This document shows positions 18,870 to 28,152 of a stretch of DNA of 64,000 bases, piece by piece. Each line of letters opens with the position of its first letter. Within the stretch, counting starts at the first letter, position 1. The stretch spans positions 2,046,001 to 2,110,000 of the forward strand of contig JBBODD010000001.1 in the NCBI GenBank assembly GCA_038002745.1. The letters run 5' to 3'. This DNA comes from Bacillus sp. FSL H8-0547 (GTDB taxonomy: Bacteria; Bacillota; Bacilli; Bacillales; Bacillaceae). Below the pieces are notes generated by a model. It had not been told where the DNA came from and made no database searches. It worked only from the letters and a program-made list of their open reading frames with translations. A program made the position numbers and the translations under genes.

Positions 18870-19970
18870 TTGATCCGGACAGAAGAAATGCTCCTGAATG
18901 TCGGCCCGCAGCATCCGAGTACGCACGGCGTATTCAGGCTGGTCATAAAAATTGACGGAGAAATCATTAAAGAGGCTACACCGGTGATTGGCTATTTACA
19001 TAGAGGCACGGAAAAAATCGCGGAAAATCTGCAGTATACGCAGATCATACCGTACACAGACCGCATGGATTACCTGTCCGCGATGACCAACAACTACGTG
19101 ATCTGCCATGCAGTGGAGACGATGGCGGGTATTCAGGTTCCGGAACGCGCGGACTATTTGCGCGTCATTGCGATGGAGCTTGGACGGGTCGCGAGTCACC
19201 TAGTCTGGTGGGGCACGTATTTGCTTGATATCGGTGCGGTAAGCCCGTTCTTATATGCTTTCCGCGAGCGGGAAATGATCATTAATCTGCTGGCGGAATT
19301 GTCGGGTGCACGCCTTACGTTTAACTACATGCGTGTAGGCGGAGTGAAGTGGGATGCACCGGAGGGCTGGATTGAAAAAGTCGCCGAATTCATCCCGTAC
19401 ATGAGAGAGCAGCTCAAGGGCTATCATGATCTTGTGTCAGGGAACGAAATTTTCCTGAACCGTGTAAAAGGGGTCGGCATTTATACAAAAGAAGAGGCTC
19501 TTGAGTACTCCCTGAGCGGCGCCAACCTTCGCTGTACCGGGGTGAAATGGGATCTCCGCAAAGATGAGCCGTATTCCATTTATGACCGTTTTGATTTTGA
19601 CGTTCCGGTCAGGACAAAAGGCGACGCTTTTGCCCGCTATGAATGCCGTATGGCTGAAATCGAGGAGTCTCTGAAAATTTTGGAGCAGGCGGTTGAACAG
19701 TTTCCTGGTGACGGGCCGATCATGGCTAAGGTGCCGAAAATCATTAAGGCTCCAAAAGGAGAGGCGTATGTGCGGATTGAATCCCCGCGCGGCGAGATCG
19801 GCTGCTATATCGCCAGTGACGGAAAAAAAGAGCCGTACCGCCTGAAATTCAGACGGCCGTCTTTTTACAATCTGCAAATCCTGCCAAAGCTGCTGCAGGG
19901 TGAAAACATGGCGAACCTCATTACCATTCTCGGCGCCATTGACATCGTGCTCGGGGAGGTGGACGGCTGA
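18870..19970 (+). CDS. nuoD: NADH-quinone oxidoreductase subunit D
   Basis: 366-residue 49-kDa subunit, forming the quinone site with NuoB. The N-terminus MLLNVGPQHPSTHGVFRLV and the segments GYLHRGTEKIAENLQY, TDRMDYLSAMTNN and the C-terminal DIVLGEVDG are diagnostic. The start codon is TTG, supported by GGAGGTG at about seven bases and by agreement with homologues. Its stop overlaps the nuoH start by one base. Confidence 0.96.
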   Translation: MIRTEEMLLNVGPQHPSTHGVFRLVIKIDGEIIKEATPVIGYLHRGTEKIAENLQYTQIIPYTDRMDYLSAMTNNYVICHAVETMAGIQVPERADYLRVIAMELGRVASHLVWWGTYLLDIGAVSPFLYAFREREMIINLLAELSGARLTFNYMRVGGVKWDAPEGWIEKVAEFIPYMREQLKGYHDLVSGNEIFLNRVKGVGIYTKEEALEYSLSGANLRCTGVKWDLRKDEPYSIYDRFDFDVPVRTKGDAFARYECRMAEIEESLKILEQAVEQFPGDGPIMAKVPKIIKAPKGEAYVRIESPRGEIGCYIASDGKKEPYRLKFRRPSFYNLQILPKLLQGENMANLITILGAIDIVLGEVDG

Positions 19971-20974
19971 TGGTGCAGGATCTGCTGCAATCGTCCCCTG
20001 GCCTAGGCAATTTCGCCATTTTTTTCGGACTCGCAACAGCTTTCCTGTTCGTTGTCCTTGGATTTGTCACCTACGGCATCCTGGCTGAACGCAAAGTCAT
20101 GGGCTTCATGCAGGGCAGGATCGGACCGAATCAGGTAGGCGGCAGGTGGGGCCTGCTGCAGACAGTGGCTGACGTTCTGAAGCTCCTGATAAAAGAGGAC
20201 ACGATTCCAAAGCTTGCAGATAAACCGCTGTTTATTCTCGCGCCAGTCATTGCCTTTGCACCTGCCTTTATCGTGCTGTCAACAATCCCCTTTACAGATT
20301 CCTTTCAATTTGCGGATCTTGGAGTCGGACTGCTATTTTATATCGCCATTTCCGGGCTGACGACAATCGGCATTGTCACCGGCGGCTGGGCATCGAACAA
20401 CAAATACTCGCTGCTCGGCGGCATGCGGGCCGCGGCCCAGATGATTTCCTACGAAATCCCGCTTGTGATGTCAGTCATCGGCGTCGTGCTTTTATCCGGA
20501 AGTCTGAACTTGAACACCATCGTCGATGCACAGGAGAATGTCTGGTTTATTTTCCTGCAGCCGATTGGCTTTTTGATCTTCTTGATTGCATCTGTCGCAG
20601 AGCTGAACCGGACGCCGTTTGACTTGCCTGAGGCGGAATCAGAGCTTGTCGCCGGCTACCATGTCGAATATTCCGGCTTCCGCTGGGCGTTTTTCATGCT
20701 ATCGGAATATGTATACTTTTTCGCCATGGCATCGCTGACGACCGTGCTTTTCCTCGGCGGTTGGCAGCCTGTTGCCTTCCTTGATTTCATTCCGGGCGCC
20801 ATCTGGTTCGGACTGAAATTCAGTGTCGTCATTTTCATCCTGATCTGGTTCCGCGTCACCTTCCCGAGGATCCGCGCCGACCAGCTCATGGAATTCGGCT
20901 GGAAAGTGCTCCTGCCTGTCGCACTCGCGAACATATTTGTAACAGCGATTGTGAAGGAGATTTTCTTTAAGTAA
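19970..20974 (+). CDS. nuoH: NADH-quinone oxidoreductase subunit H
   Basis: 334-residue membrane subunit linking the quinone cavity to the proton-pumping arm. Eight hydrophobic helices and the conserved loops AERKVMGFMQGRIGPNQVG and AELNRTPFDLPEAESELVAG are present. GGGGAGGTGG precedes the ATG. A 205-base gap containing a repeat array follows before nuoI, the only large gap in the operon. Confidence 0.96.
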   Translation: MVQDLLQSSPGLGNFAIFFGLATAFLFVVLGFVTYGILAERKVMGFMQGRIGPNQVGGRWGLLQTVADVLKLLIKEDTIPKLADKPLFILAPVIAFAPAFIVLSTIPFTDSFQFADLGVGLLFYIAISGLTTIGIVTGGWASNNKYSLLGGMRAAAQMISYEIPLVMSVIGVVLLSGSLNLNTIVDAQENVWFIFLQPIGFLIFLIASVAELNRTPFDLPEAESELVAGYHVEYSGFRWAFFMLSEYVYFFAMASLTTVLFLGGWQPVAFLDFIPGAIWFGLKFSVVIFILIWFRVTFPRIRADQLMEFGWKVLLPVALANIFVTAIVKEIFFK

Positions 20975-21032
20975 CAAAATGTCGAAAAATTGGAATACGC
21001 ACACTGCCAACCAAGAGACATCTGGAAAAATT

Positions 21033-21123
21033 CAAGTAAACCCGTTGTCCCGGCAAGTAAACGGAACAGTTTCTCAAGAAAAAGAGGCATTCTTTCAAGT
21101 AAAACCGATATTCCGGCAAGTAA
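21033..21123 (+). repeat. 21-bp periodic CAAGTAA array inside the nuo operon (5 units)
   Basis: CAAG cores start at 21033, 21054, 21075, 21096 and 21117, all exactly 21 bases apart. Units 1, 2, 4 and 5 read CAAGTAAA; the third, central unit reads CAAGAAAAAG instead. The array sits in the nuoH-nuoI gap and must be transcribed with the operon. No ribosome binding site or start supports translation of it; the nuoI start lies downstream at 21180. Confidence 0.88.
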
Positions 21124-21179
21124 ACCACGTCCCGGCCGCAATCCATATAACAACTAGCAACCAAACAAGGGGTGAAAAC

Positions 21180-21599
21180 ATGCGAGGTTTAGCAAAAGGT
21201 TTGACGTATACCCTGAACAGCCTGACGAAGAAGAAAGTGACGTATGATTATCCGAATGAGGCGCTTGCGCTGCCTGACCGGTTCCGGGGCATTCAGAAGT
21301 TTTATCCGGAGAAGTGCATTGTGTGCAATCAGTGTGCGGCTATTTGCCCTACTGACTGCATAGAGCTAACTGGCAAGAAGCATCCGGATCCGGCGAAAAA
21401 AGGGAAGATCATCGACACATACGATATTAATTTTGAAATTTGCATCCTCTGCGATCTTTGCACAGAGGTGTGTCCGACAGAAGCGATTGTGATGACGAAC
21501 AATTTTGAGCTTGCCGAGTACAGCCGCGATCAGCTGTTTAAGAATCTGGAGTGGCTGGATGAAAATGATGAGAACATCAGGGAGGAGAATAAGGTGTGA
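21180..21599 (+). CDS. nuoI: NADH-quinone oxidoreductase subunit I (two 4Fe-4S clusters)
   Basis: 139-residue peripheral ferredoxin-like subunit carrying clusters N6a and N6b. The two binding motifs are CIVCNQCAAICPTDC and CILCDLCTEVCPTEA. The ATG at 21180 is preceded by AAGGGGTG; an open frame extends upstream through the repeat array but has no homology or ribosome binding site. Its TGA overlaps the GTG of nuoJ. Confidence 0.95.
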   Translation: MRGLAKGLTYTLNSLTKKKVTYDYPNEALALPDRFRGIQKFYPEKCIVCNQCAAICPTDCIELTGKKHPDPAKKGKIIDTYDINFEICILCDLCTEVCPTEAIVMTNNFELAEYSRDQLFKNLEWLDENDENIREENKV

Positions 21600-22114
21600 G
21601 TATAACCGGAGAGTTTGTTGCCTTTGTCGCACTCGCCATGGTGGCCATCGGCGGCGGCATCCTCATGCTGAATGTGACAAAAGTAGTTCATATGGTCGTA
21701 TCCCTTGTGTTCACATTTGTGAGTATCGCCGGTCTGTACGTTCTCCTTTCGGCGGAATTTGTGGCAGCGGTCCAGATTCTGATTTACTCGGGTGCGATTA
21801 CGATCATCATGCTGTTTGGGATCATGCTGACGCGCCACCAGGATGAGGATGAGCCGTCTGCCGGCATCGGCAAAAAGCTCATCGTGTTTCTTGGCATTGC
21901 GGCGTTTGCCCTCGTGATGTATCTAGGAATCTATGATTTGCAGCTCGGGGAAGAGCAGGCAGATCTGCATGTGAAAAATACCGAACAGATCGGAATCTCG
22001 CTTTATTCTCACTTTGTGATTCCGTTTGAACTGACGTCTGTTCTTCTGCTTGTGGCGTTAATAGGAGCCATTATCCTGGCGAGAAAAGATGAAAACGGGG
22101 AGGACGAAAAATGA
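21596..22114 (+). CDS. nuoJ: NADH-quinone oxidoreductase subunit J
   Basis: 172-residue membrane subunit with five transmembrane helices. Typical segments are [22 protein letters not shown] and the helix [21 protein letters not shown], where a pi-bulge occurs in the family. GTG start, overlapping nuoI by four bases, and it overlaps nuoK by four bases (ATGA). Confidence 0.93.
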   Translation: MSITGEFVAFVALAMVAIGGGILMLNVTKVVHMVVSLVFTFVSIAGLYVLLSAEFVAAVQILIYSGAITIIMLFGIMLTRHQDEDEPSAGIGKKLIVFLGIAAFALVMYLGIYDLQLGEEQADLHVKNTEQIGISLYSHFVIPFELTSVLLLVALIGAIILARKDENGEDEK

Positions 22115-22425
22115 GCTCGATTCCTTTATCGGCCTTTCTTGTGCTCGCTCTGATCCTTTTTTGCATCGGACTGTACGGGGCCCTGACGAAGCGGAACACA
22201 GTGATCGTTTTGATTTCAATTGAGCTGATGCTGAATGCGGCAAATATCAATCTGGTTGCCTTCAGCAAGTACGGAGTGATTCCGTCCATTACCGGCCAGG
22301 TGTTCTCGCTTTTTACGATCACGATTGCTGCAGCGGAGGCGGCCGTTGGACTTGCCATCTTGTTTGCCCTTTACCGCAACCGGAGATCTGTCAATATTGA
22401 TGACTATGAATCTATGAAGCATTAA
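22111..22425 (+). CDS. nuoK: NADH-quinone oxidoreductase subunit K
   Basis: 104-residue membrane subunit with three helices and the conserved Glu in [19 protein letters not shown], needed for proton movement. Starts at an ATGA overlap with nuoJ. Confidence 0.95.
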   Translation: MSSIPLSAFLVLALILFCIGLYGALTKRNTVIVLISIELMLNAANINLVAFSKYGVIPSITGQVFSLFTITIAAAEAAVGLAILFALYRNRRSVNIDDYESMKH

Positions 22426-22454
22426 CACCTCTAACAAGAAGGGGATTGAATACA

Positions 22455-24320
22455 ATGATGCCATACGCCTGGATCATCCCGCTGTTTCCGCTTGTCTCCT
22501 TTCTCGTGCTGCTCCTGTTCGGGAAACGGCTGAAAGAAGGAAGCGTCTATGTGGGAGGCATCCTGATGACCCTCTCATTCGCCGGTGCACTTGCGGTGCT
22601 CGCAGACCGGTTCGCACAAAATACCTATAAAGCTGAAGCTGTGTGGCTTACAATCGGCAGCATGGAGCTTACGGCAGGTTTTGAGATTACGCCGCTCAAT
22701 GCGCTGATGCTTGTGATCGTCACGCTCGTCAGCTTAGCTGTACATATTTATTCCAAAGGATACATGCACGGAGATCCCCGCTTTCATGTGTTTTATGCCT
22801 ATCTTGGCCTATTCACCTTCAGCATGCTCGGGCTTGTCATGACGACCAATCTGCTGCAGCTCTACATATTCTGGGAGCTTGTCGGCGTGGGGTCTTTCCT
22901 TTTGATCGGATTCTACTTTTACAAAGAAGAAGCGAAGGCTGCCGCGAAAAAAGCGTTCATTATGACAAGGATCGGGGATGTCGGCCTGTTTGTCGGGATG
23001 CTTCTTCTGTTCTGGCAGGTTGGCAGCTTTGAATATGACCGCATTTTTGCAAGTGTTGCAGATGGTATGATTTCGCTCGATATGATCACTTTGACCAGCA
23101 TCCTGATTTTCATCGGGGCCATCGGGAAATCCGGCCAGTTCCCGCTCCATTCGTGGTTGCCTGATGCGATGGAGGGGCCGACGCCGGTCTCCGCCCTCAT
23201 CCACGCCGCGACGATGGTTGCAGCGGGGGTTTACCTTGTTGCCCTTATGTATCCGCTGTTTGCCGCAAGTGAAACGGCGCTTCTCGTTGTTGCAACGATT
23301 GGCGCCTTCACCGCTATCTTTGCCTCAAGCATCGGGCTTGTTCAAAAAGATATCAAACGCGTGCTGGCCTACTCGACTGTGAGCCAGCTTGGTTACATGA
23401 TGCTTGCCCTCGGTTCTGCAGGCTATGTCGCCGGCGTCTTTCACCTGATGACGCACGCCTTTTTCAAAGCGCTGCTGTTCCTCGCAGCCGGAAGCGTCAT
23501 CCACGCAGTCCACACTCAGAACATTGACGAGATGGGCGGTCTGTGGAAAAAACTCAAATTCACCGGTCCGCTGTTTTTAATCGGAACCCTTGCCATCAGC
23601 GGCGTTCCGCTCTTTTCAGGCTTCTTCAGTAAAGATGAGATTCTGATTGCCGCCTGGGAGCACGGAAATCCTGCGCTGTTCTGGCTTGCGGTCATCGCTG
23701 CTTTCTTTACTGCCTTTTACATGTTCAGGCTCTTCTTCCTCGTCTTTACGGGACGTCCGAAAACCGAGCTTGCTTCTGTTCATGAATCACCGCCTTCCAT
23801 GCTGATTCCGATGAGTGTGCTGGCAGTACTTGCTGTTTTTTCAGGCTACGTCAATACGCCTTGGTTCGGAACATTCCTCGGGGACTGGCTGACAGAAGGC
23901 GCGCCTCAGCTCGGCCACGGACACATTGAAGGTCCTGCCTGGATCATGATTCTGGCAACAGCTGTCTCGCTGCTCGGCATTCTGCTTGCGTATCTGATGT
24001 ACAAGAAAGGCTCCATTTCACCGGAAAAAGCAAGAGCCCGCATGCCGATGATTCACTCGGTTCTGAAAAACAAATACTTTATCGATGAGCTTTACAGTGT
24101 CACTGTGGTCTGGCTGACGAACACGGTCAGCATGCTCTGCAAATACCTGGAGAAGTTCCTTGTAGAAGGTGCTGTAAAAGGAGTGGCCGGGATCGTCCGC
24201 TCTGCAGGGGCACTCGGTTCAAAAATGCAGAATGGCCAGGTTCAGATGTACGGAACGGTTGCATTTGTCGGGCTTGCCCTGCTGCTTGTGCTGTACGCTG
24301 TGACAGGAGGGAACTTATAA
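22455..24320 (+). CDS. nuoL: NADH-quinone oxidoreductase subunit L
   Basis: 621-residue antiporter-like membrane subunit with about 15 helices and a long lateral C-terminal helix. Conserved parts are FWELVGVGSFLLIGFYFY (proton-channel Glu), GKSGQFPLHSWLPDAMEGPTPVSALIHAATMVAAGV and STVSQLGYMM. A TTG at 22446 is inside the ribosome binding site region (AAGGGGATT), so the ATG at 22455 is used; ATG 22458 is also possible. It overlaps nuoM by one base. Confidence 0.95.
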   Translation: MMPYAWIIPLFPLVSFLVLLLFGKRLKEGSVYVGGILMTLSFAGALAVLADRFAQNTYKAEAVWLTIGSMELTAGFEITPLNALMLVIVTLVSLAVHIYSKGYMHGDPRFHVFYAYLGLFTFSMLGLVMTTNLLQLYIFWELVGVGSFLLIGFYFYKEEAKAAAKKAFIMTRIGDVGLFVGMLLLFWQVGSFEYDRIFASVADGMISLDMITLTSILIFIGAIGKSGQFPLHSWLPDAMEGPTPVSALIHAATMVAAGVYLVALMYPLFAASETALLVVATIGAFTAIFASSIGLVQKDIKRVLAYSTVSQLGYMMLALGSAGYVAGVFHLMTHAFFKALLFLAAGSVIHAVHTQNIDEMGGLWKKLKFTGPLFLIGTLAISGVPLFSGFFSKDEILIAAWEHGNPALFWLAVIAAFFTAFYMFRLFFLVFTGRPKTELASVHESPPSMLIPMSVLAVLAVFSGYVNTPWFGTFLGDWLTEGAPQLGHGHIEGPAWIMILATAVSLLGILLAYLMYKKGSISPEKARARMPMIHSVLKNKYFIDELYSVTVVWLTNTVSMLCKYLEKFLVEGAVKGVAGIVRSAGALGSKMQNGQVQMYGTVAFVGLALLLVLYAVTGGNL

Positions 24321-25834
24321 TGACGTCAATCTTGCTGACAGCCCTTGTTTTCTCGCCTGTCCTTGGCATTCTCGTACTCTCATTTATGAAACGCGATCAG
24401 GAATCCTCCCTGAAGCTGGTTGGATTCCTCGCCACTCTTCCTGCCGTCCTGCTGTCAGGCATTGTTTTTGCGCAGTATCTTGCAGGGGAAAAGCTGGAGC
24501 GCTTTTCTGAAAAGGTCCGCTGGATCACGTTTGGCCAGTACCATGAGATGCAGCCAGGCGTGTTCACGGTCGACTACGAGCTTGCCCTGGACGGATTCTC
24601 GCTTGTCATGGTGCTTTTAACGGCTATACTGGCCGCTTTGGCTGCAGCCGCATCGGTTTCAATCAAGAAGGACTGGAAGGGCTACTTCATGCTGCTTCTG
24701 CTTCTTGAAACAGGTATGCTCGGCGTGTTCCTGGCGCAGAATCTCGTGCTCTTTTTCATCTTTTTCGAAATCACGCTGATCCCGATGTTTTTCCTCGTCG
24801 GCAAGTGGGGCTTCGCTGCACGGGAAAAGGCAGCCTATCAGTTCCTTCTATATAACGGGTTTGGATCTGCTATCCTGCTGATTGTGATCATCCTTCTTTT
24901 TTCAAAAACAGGAACAACAAATTTTCCGCTGCTCACACAGCTCATGACGATGTCGGATGCTCAGCTGATTGGCCCGATGTCAGAGGATTTCAGGCTAGGC
25001 CTTCTAATTGCCCTGCTCGTTGCATTTGGCGTAAAGCTCCCGATTTTCCCTCTGCACACATGGATGCTCAGGGTGCACGTTCAGGCTCCGCCGCCGATCG
25101 TCATGCTGCATTCAGGCATTCTTTTGAAAATCGGGGCGTACGGTTTGATCAAGTTTGGCCTTGGGCTGTTTCCGGCTGAGTTTTCAAAGCTTGGCACGAT
25201 TGTCATTGTGCTCGGACTTGTGAACCTGCTGTACGGCGCATTCCTTGCCCTGATTCAGAATGAACTCAGAATGGTTCTTGCGTACTCTAGTATTTCGCAT
25301 ATGGGCATTGTGCTCATTGGCCTTGGCGCATTAAATGAAGCGGGCATTCAAGGGGCGATTTTTCAGGTCGTTTCGCACGGACTGATTTCAGCGCTGCTGT
25401 TTTTCCTCGTCGGTGTTCTATTGGAACGGACCGGGACAACAGAGCTCGGGAAGCTTTCAGGCCTTGCAAAATCGATGCCGCTTGCAGCGGGCTTTCTGCT
25501 TGCAGGGGCCATGGCATCGCTCGGACTGCCGGGGATGTCAGGCTTCATCAGCGAGCTGACCGCGTTTATGGGTGTCTTTGATCAGCATCCGGAGCTTGGT
25601 GCGATTGGGGCAATCGGGATCATTCTTACCGCAGCCTACTTACTGAGAGCGGTGCTTACGATCACGTTTGGAGCGGAAAAGAGCCCCGGTATCATGTCTG
25701 ATTTGAAGTGGCATGAAACGATTCCGGTTTCCATCCTGCTGCTGCTGATTGTGCTGATCGGCGTGTTTCCAAATGGACTTTCCGTCCCGCTGCAGCTGAC
25801 GATTGAAACGATCATGAAAGGGATAGGAGGGTGA
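24320..25834 (+). CDS. nuoM: NADH-quinone oxidoreductase subunit M
   Basis: 504-residue antiporter-like subunit with about 14 helices. Typical segments: LFFIFFEITLIPMFFLVGKWG, GVKLPIFPLHTWMLRVHVQAPPP (many species have HTWLPDAH) and LAYSSISHMGIVLIG. AGGAGGGA precedes the ATG, which overlaps the nuoL stop. Confidence 0.95.
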   Translation: MTSILLTALVFSPVLGILVLSFMKRDQESSLKLVGFLATLPAVLLSGIVFAQYLAGEKLERFSEKVRWITFGQYHEMQPGVFTVDYELALDGFSLVMVLLTAILAALAAAASVSIKKDWKGYFMLLLLLETGMLGVFLAQNLVLFFIFFEITLIPMFFLVGKWGFAAREKAAYQFLLYNGFGSAILLIVIILLFSKTGTTNFPLLTQLMTMSDAQLIGPMSEDFRLGLLIALLVAFGVKLPIFPLHTWMLRVHVQAPPPIVMLHSGILLKIGAYGLIKFGLGLFPAEFSKLGTIVIVLGLVNLLYGAFLALIQNELRMVLAYSSISHMGIVLIGLGALNEAGIQGAIFQVVSHGLISALLFFLVGVLLERTGTTELGKLSGLAKSMPLAAGFLLAGAMASLGLPGMSGFISELTAFMGVFDQHPELGAIGAIGIILTAAYLLRAVLTITFGAEKSPGIMSDLKWHETIPVSILLLLIVLIGVFPNGLSVPLQLTIETIMKGIGG

Positions 25835-25840
25835 TGAATC

Positions 25841-27331
25841 ATGGATATGGAAACCTTGCTCAGCTATAACTGGGGCGCGATGATACCTGAGTTCATCATT
25901 CTCGGGACCGCCCTTATCCTGTCGCTTGCCGACCTTTTCATGAAAGAGGGAAGCAGCCGCAGGTGGCTAGGATGGCTTGGACTTGCCGGAATTGTCGGCG
26001 CGATTGTCAGCCTGACGCTCATGATTGGGGCAGAGGATGCCGTTATTCTTTATGACACTTTTGTCCTCGACTCTTTCGCAAAGGCGTTCAAATTTATTCT
26101 GCTCCTTGGCGGGGCGCTGATCTTTCTGCTCGCCATCGACTATGAACCGCGCGAAGGCATGAAAGAGCGGGGAGAATTTTATTATCTGCTGCTTGCCGCC
26201 CTTCTAGGCGCGATGATGATGGCATCGAGCAGAGACTTAATTACCCTGTTCACCGGACTTGAACTCTTGTCCATTTCTTCCTATATACTGGCCGGGCTCA
26301 GAAAGCGGGATTTAAAGTCAAACGAATCGGCCATGAAATACGTCATTAACGGCGGTATTTCAACGGCGATTACGCTGTTTGGAATGAGCTATATTTACGG
26401 ACTGACAGGAACGACAAGTCTGTCTGAAATGATTCCCCAGCTGAACGGGCTGACGGAATCAGGCTACGTTTACATATCGTCGATCTCATTCCTGCTGGTC
26501 TTTGTCGGTTTATCCTTTAAAATTGCAACCGTGCCTTTTCACATGTGGGCACCTGATGTTTATGAAGGCGCACCGACACCTGTTACGGCATTCCTGAGCG
26601 TCGTCTCAAAAACGGCAGGCTTCGTCATCATTTTAAGAATCTGCCTTTCCGTCTTCGGGAACATTCCGGATGAAGGCGGCATGCAGTCGATTCTCCAGTC
26701 GCTGCAGGGCTTTATCGCCATCCTGGCCGCAGTGACCATGATCGTCGGAAACACCGTCGCCCTCAGGCAGAAAAACATCAAGCGGATGCTCGCCTACTCA
26801 TCGATTGCCCATGCAGGGTACGTCCTTGTCGGCTTCGTCGCGTTTGGAGGCTACTTTTACTTTGATGCCATCTGGTTCTACCTGCTTGCCTACGTCATCA
26901 TGAACGTCGGGATCTTTGCCATCGTTCAGGCTGTCTCCCGCAAAACAGGATCAGAAGACATCTCGGCCTTTGCCGGACTTTACCGCAGATCGCCGGCAGC
27001 AGGCATTGCCGTCGCGGTTTTCCTGCTCTCACTCGCAGGGCTGCCCGGAACAGCCGGTTTCATCGGAAAAGTCACCATCTTCATGAACGCATTCACAAAC
27101 AGCACGCCACAAATCGTTCTGGCAAGCATCATGATCGCCGCAACCGTCGTCTCGTACTTTTACTACTTCGGAATCCTGACACAGGTCTTCTCCCGAAAAA
27201 AAGAAACCGACGAGCCGTTCACATGGAGCGCGCCGCTGATCATCGTCACCGCCGTCTGCGTCGCTGCAACCATCCTGCTCGGAATCTTCCCGGGTGCGGC
27301 GTTTGATTTTCTGAATGCTAATATTTCATAG
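25841..27331 (+). CDS. nuoN: NADH-quinone oxidoreductase subunit N
   Basis: 496-residue antiporter-like subunit, the last of the operon. Conserved parts: FTGLELLSISSYILAGLRKRDLKSNESAMKY, KIATVPFHMWAPDVYEGAPTPVTAFLSV and LAYSSIAHAGYVLVG. GGAGGG precedes the ATG. No nuoE, nuoF or nuoG follows, so the NADH-oxidising module is absent from the locus. Confidence 0.95.
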   Translation: MDMETLLSYNWGAMIPEFIILGTALILSLADLFMKEGSSRRWLGWLGLAGIVGAIVSLTLMIGAEDAVILYDTFVLDSFAKAFKFILLLGGALIFLLAIDYEPREGMKERGEFYYLLLAALLGAMMMASSRDLITLFTGLELLSISSYILAGLRKRDLKSNESAMKYVINGGISTAITLFGMSYIYGLTGTTSLSEMIPQLNGLTESGYVYISSISFLLVFVGLSFKIATVPFHMWAPDVYEGAPTPVTAFLSVVSKTAGFVIILRICLSVFGNIPDEGGMQSILQSLQGFIAILAAVTMIVGNTVALRQKNIKRMLAYSSIAHAGYVLVGFVAFGGYFYFDAIWFYLLAYVIMNVGIFAIVQAVSRKTGSEDISAFAGLYRRSPAAGIAVAVFLLSLAGLPGTAGFIGKVTIFMNAFTNSTPQIVLASIMIAATVVSYFYYFGILTQVFSRKKETDEPFTWSAPLIIVTAVCVAATILLGIFPGAAFDFLNANIS

Positions 27332-27363
27332 AAACTTTTGGGGAAAAATTTTTTACACATAGT

Positions 27364-27490
27364 GGATTGCAGCGGAAGGCACTTGACTCCTGCGGGATGG
27401 AGAGGGATGTGGAGACCCCGCAGGCGAAGCTGAGGAGGCTCCACTGCCTCCCCGCGGAAAGCAAGTGACTGCAGCGGAAAGGAACGGTCA
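27364..27490. repeat. Palindromic intergenic element of a type common in Bacillus
   Basis: Bounded by TGCAGCGGAA direct repeats at both ends, with the inner inverted repeat CCTGCGGG / CCCGCAGG and GGAGGCTCC. From memory this GC-rich element occurs many times in Bacillaceae genomes between genes. It lies just after nuoN and could fold into a strong RNA structure at the end of the operon. The rest of the 348-base gap holds only the hairpins listed separately. Confidence 0.7.
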
Positions 27491-27573
27491 CAGTTCGAAC
27501 CATTGGCGCAAACATTTCATAAATTTGCCACGAATCTTCACAAAAAAAACATCACTGCACGCACAGAATTTTA

Positions 27574-27647
27574 TATAATAGAGGAGGTGTAAAAGCCTCT
27601 TCTTTTTTTTGCTTTAAAAAAGAAGATAAGCAAAAGCCTTCTTTTCG
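27574..27647 (+). other. TATAAT box and two weak hairpins before ywzB
   Basis: TATAAT at 27574-27579 lacks a clear -35. Two short hairpins follow: AGAGG / CCTCT with a T run (about 27580-27608), and AAAAAAGAAG / CTTCTTTT (about 27616-27645). They may act as weak terminators or a leader structure for ywzB. Confidence 0.35.
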
Positions 27648-27679
27648 AAATATAGCTACATATAGGAGTTGTTTAACCT

Positions 27680-27910
27680 ATGCTTGATTTTAATCAGCAG
27701 GCATTGCTTGGCCTTATGTCTCACCTCGTGTTTATTCCGGTTACCTGGTGGGCGCTGCAGGCGCTTCATATTGAAAAAGCCATGAAAAAAGGAAAGGTCA
27801 TGCAAGCGCGTGCGCTGCTGATCCTGCTCACGATTGCCATCTCAGGTGCTGTCAGCAATTTTTTTCTTGATTATTTAATATGGTCCCGCCAGCTGCCTTT
27901 TTTATTTTAG
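27680..27910 (+). CDS. ywzB: DUF1146 family small membrane protein
   Basis: 76 residues with two transmembrane helices (about 7-29 and 47-69) and a basic loop between (EKAMKKGKVMQAR). This matches the DUF1146/YwzB family, found in B. subtilis in the same place between atpC and murAA. TAGGAGTTG precedes the ATG. Function unknown. Confidence 0.85.
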   Translation: MLDFNQQALLGLMSHLVFIPVTWWALQALHIEKAMKKGKVMQARALLILLTIAISGAVSNFFLDYLIWSRQLPFLF

Positions 27911-28152
27911 GGCCTTTTTTACCGGTTTATTTCAGCACTGACACAGCAAATTCACTTAGCCAATAGATCAGGCAAGCGCGCTGAATGCATCTTTTCCTTG
28001 AGATCTTACGTTTATATCTATGACAACAGGGGAATATGTCCTACAGATTAGGAAGTGAACAGCACGAGCTTGTCTAACAATGACGACTTTTTCCACGTAT
28101 GCCGCGGTCTCAAACGGTAACACTGTTACTAGGGAGAGGACGTGGGGATATA

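Noticed and set aside
20979-21179. N-terminal extension of nuoI through the CAAGTAA array
   Set aside because: No homology in this part; the ATG at 21180 has its own ribosome binding site and gives the standard length.
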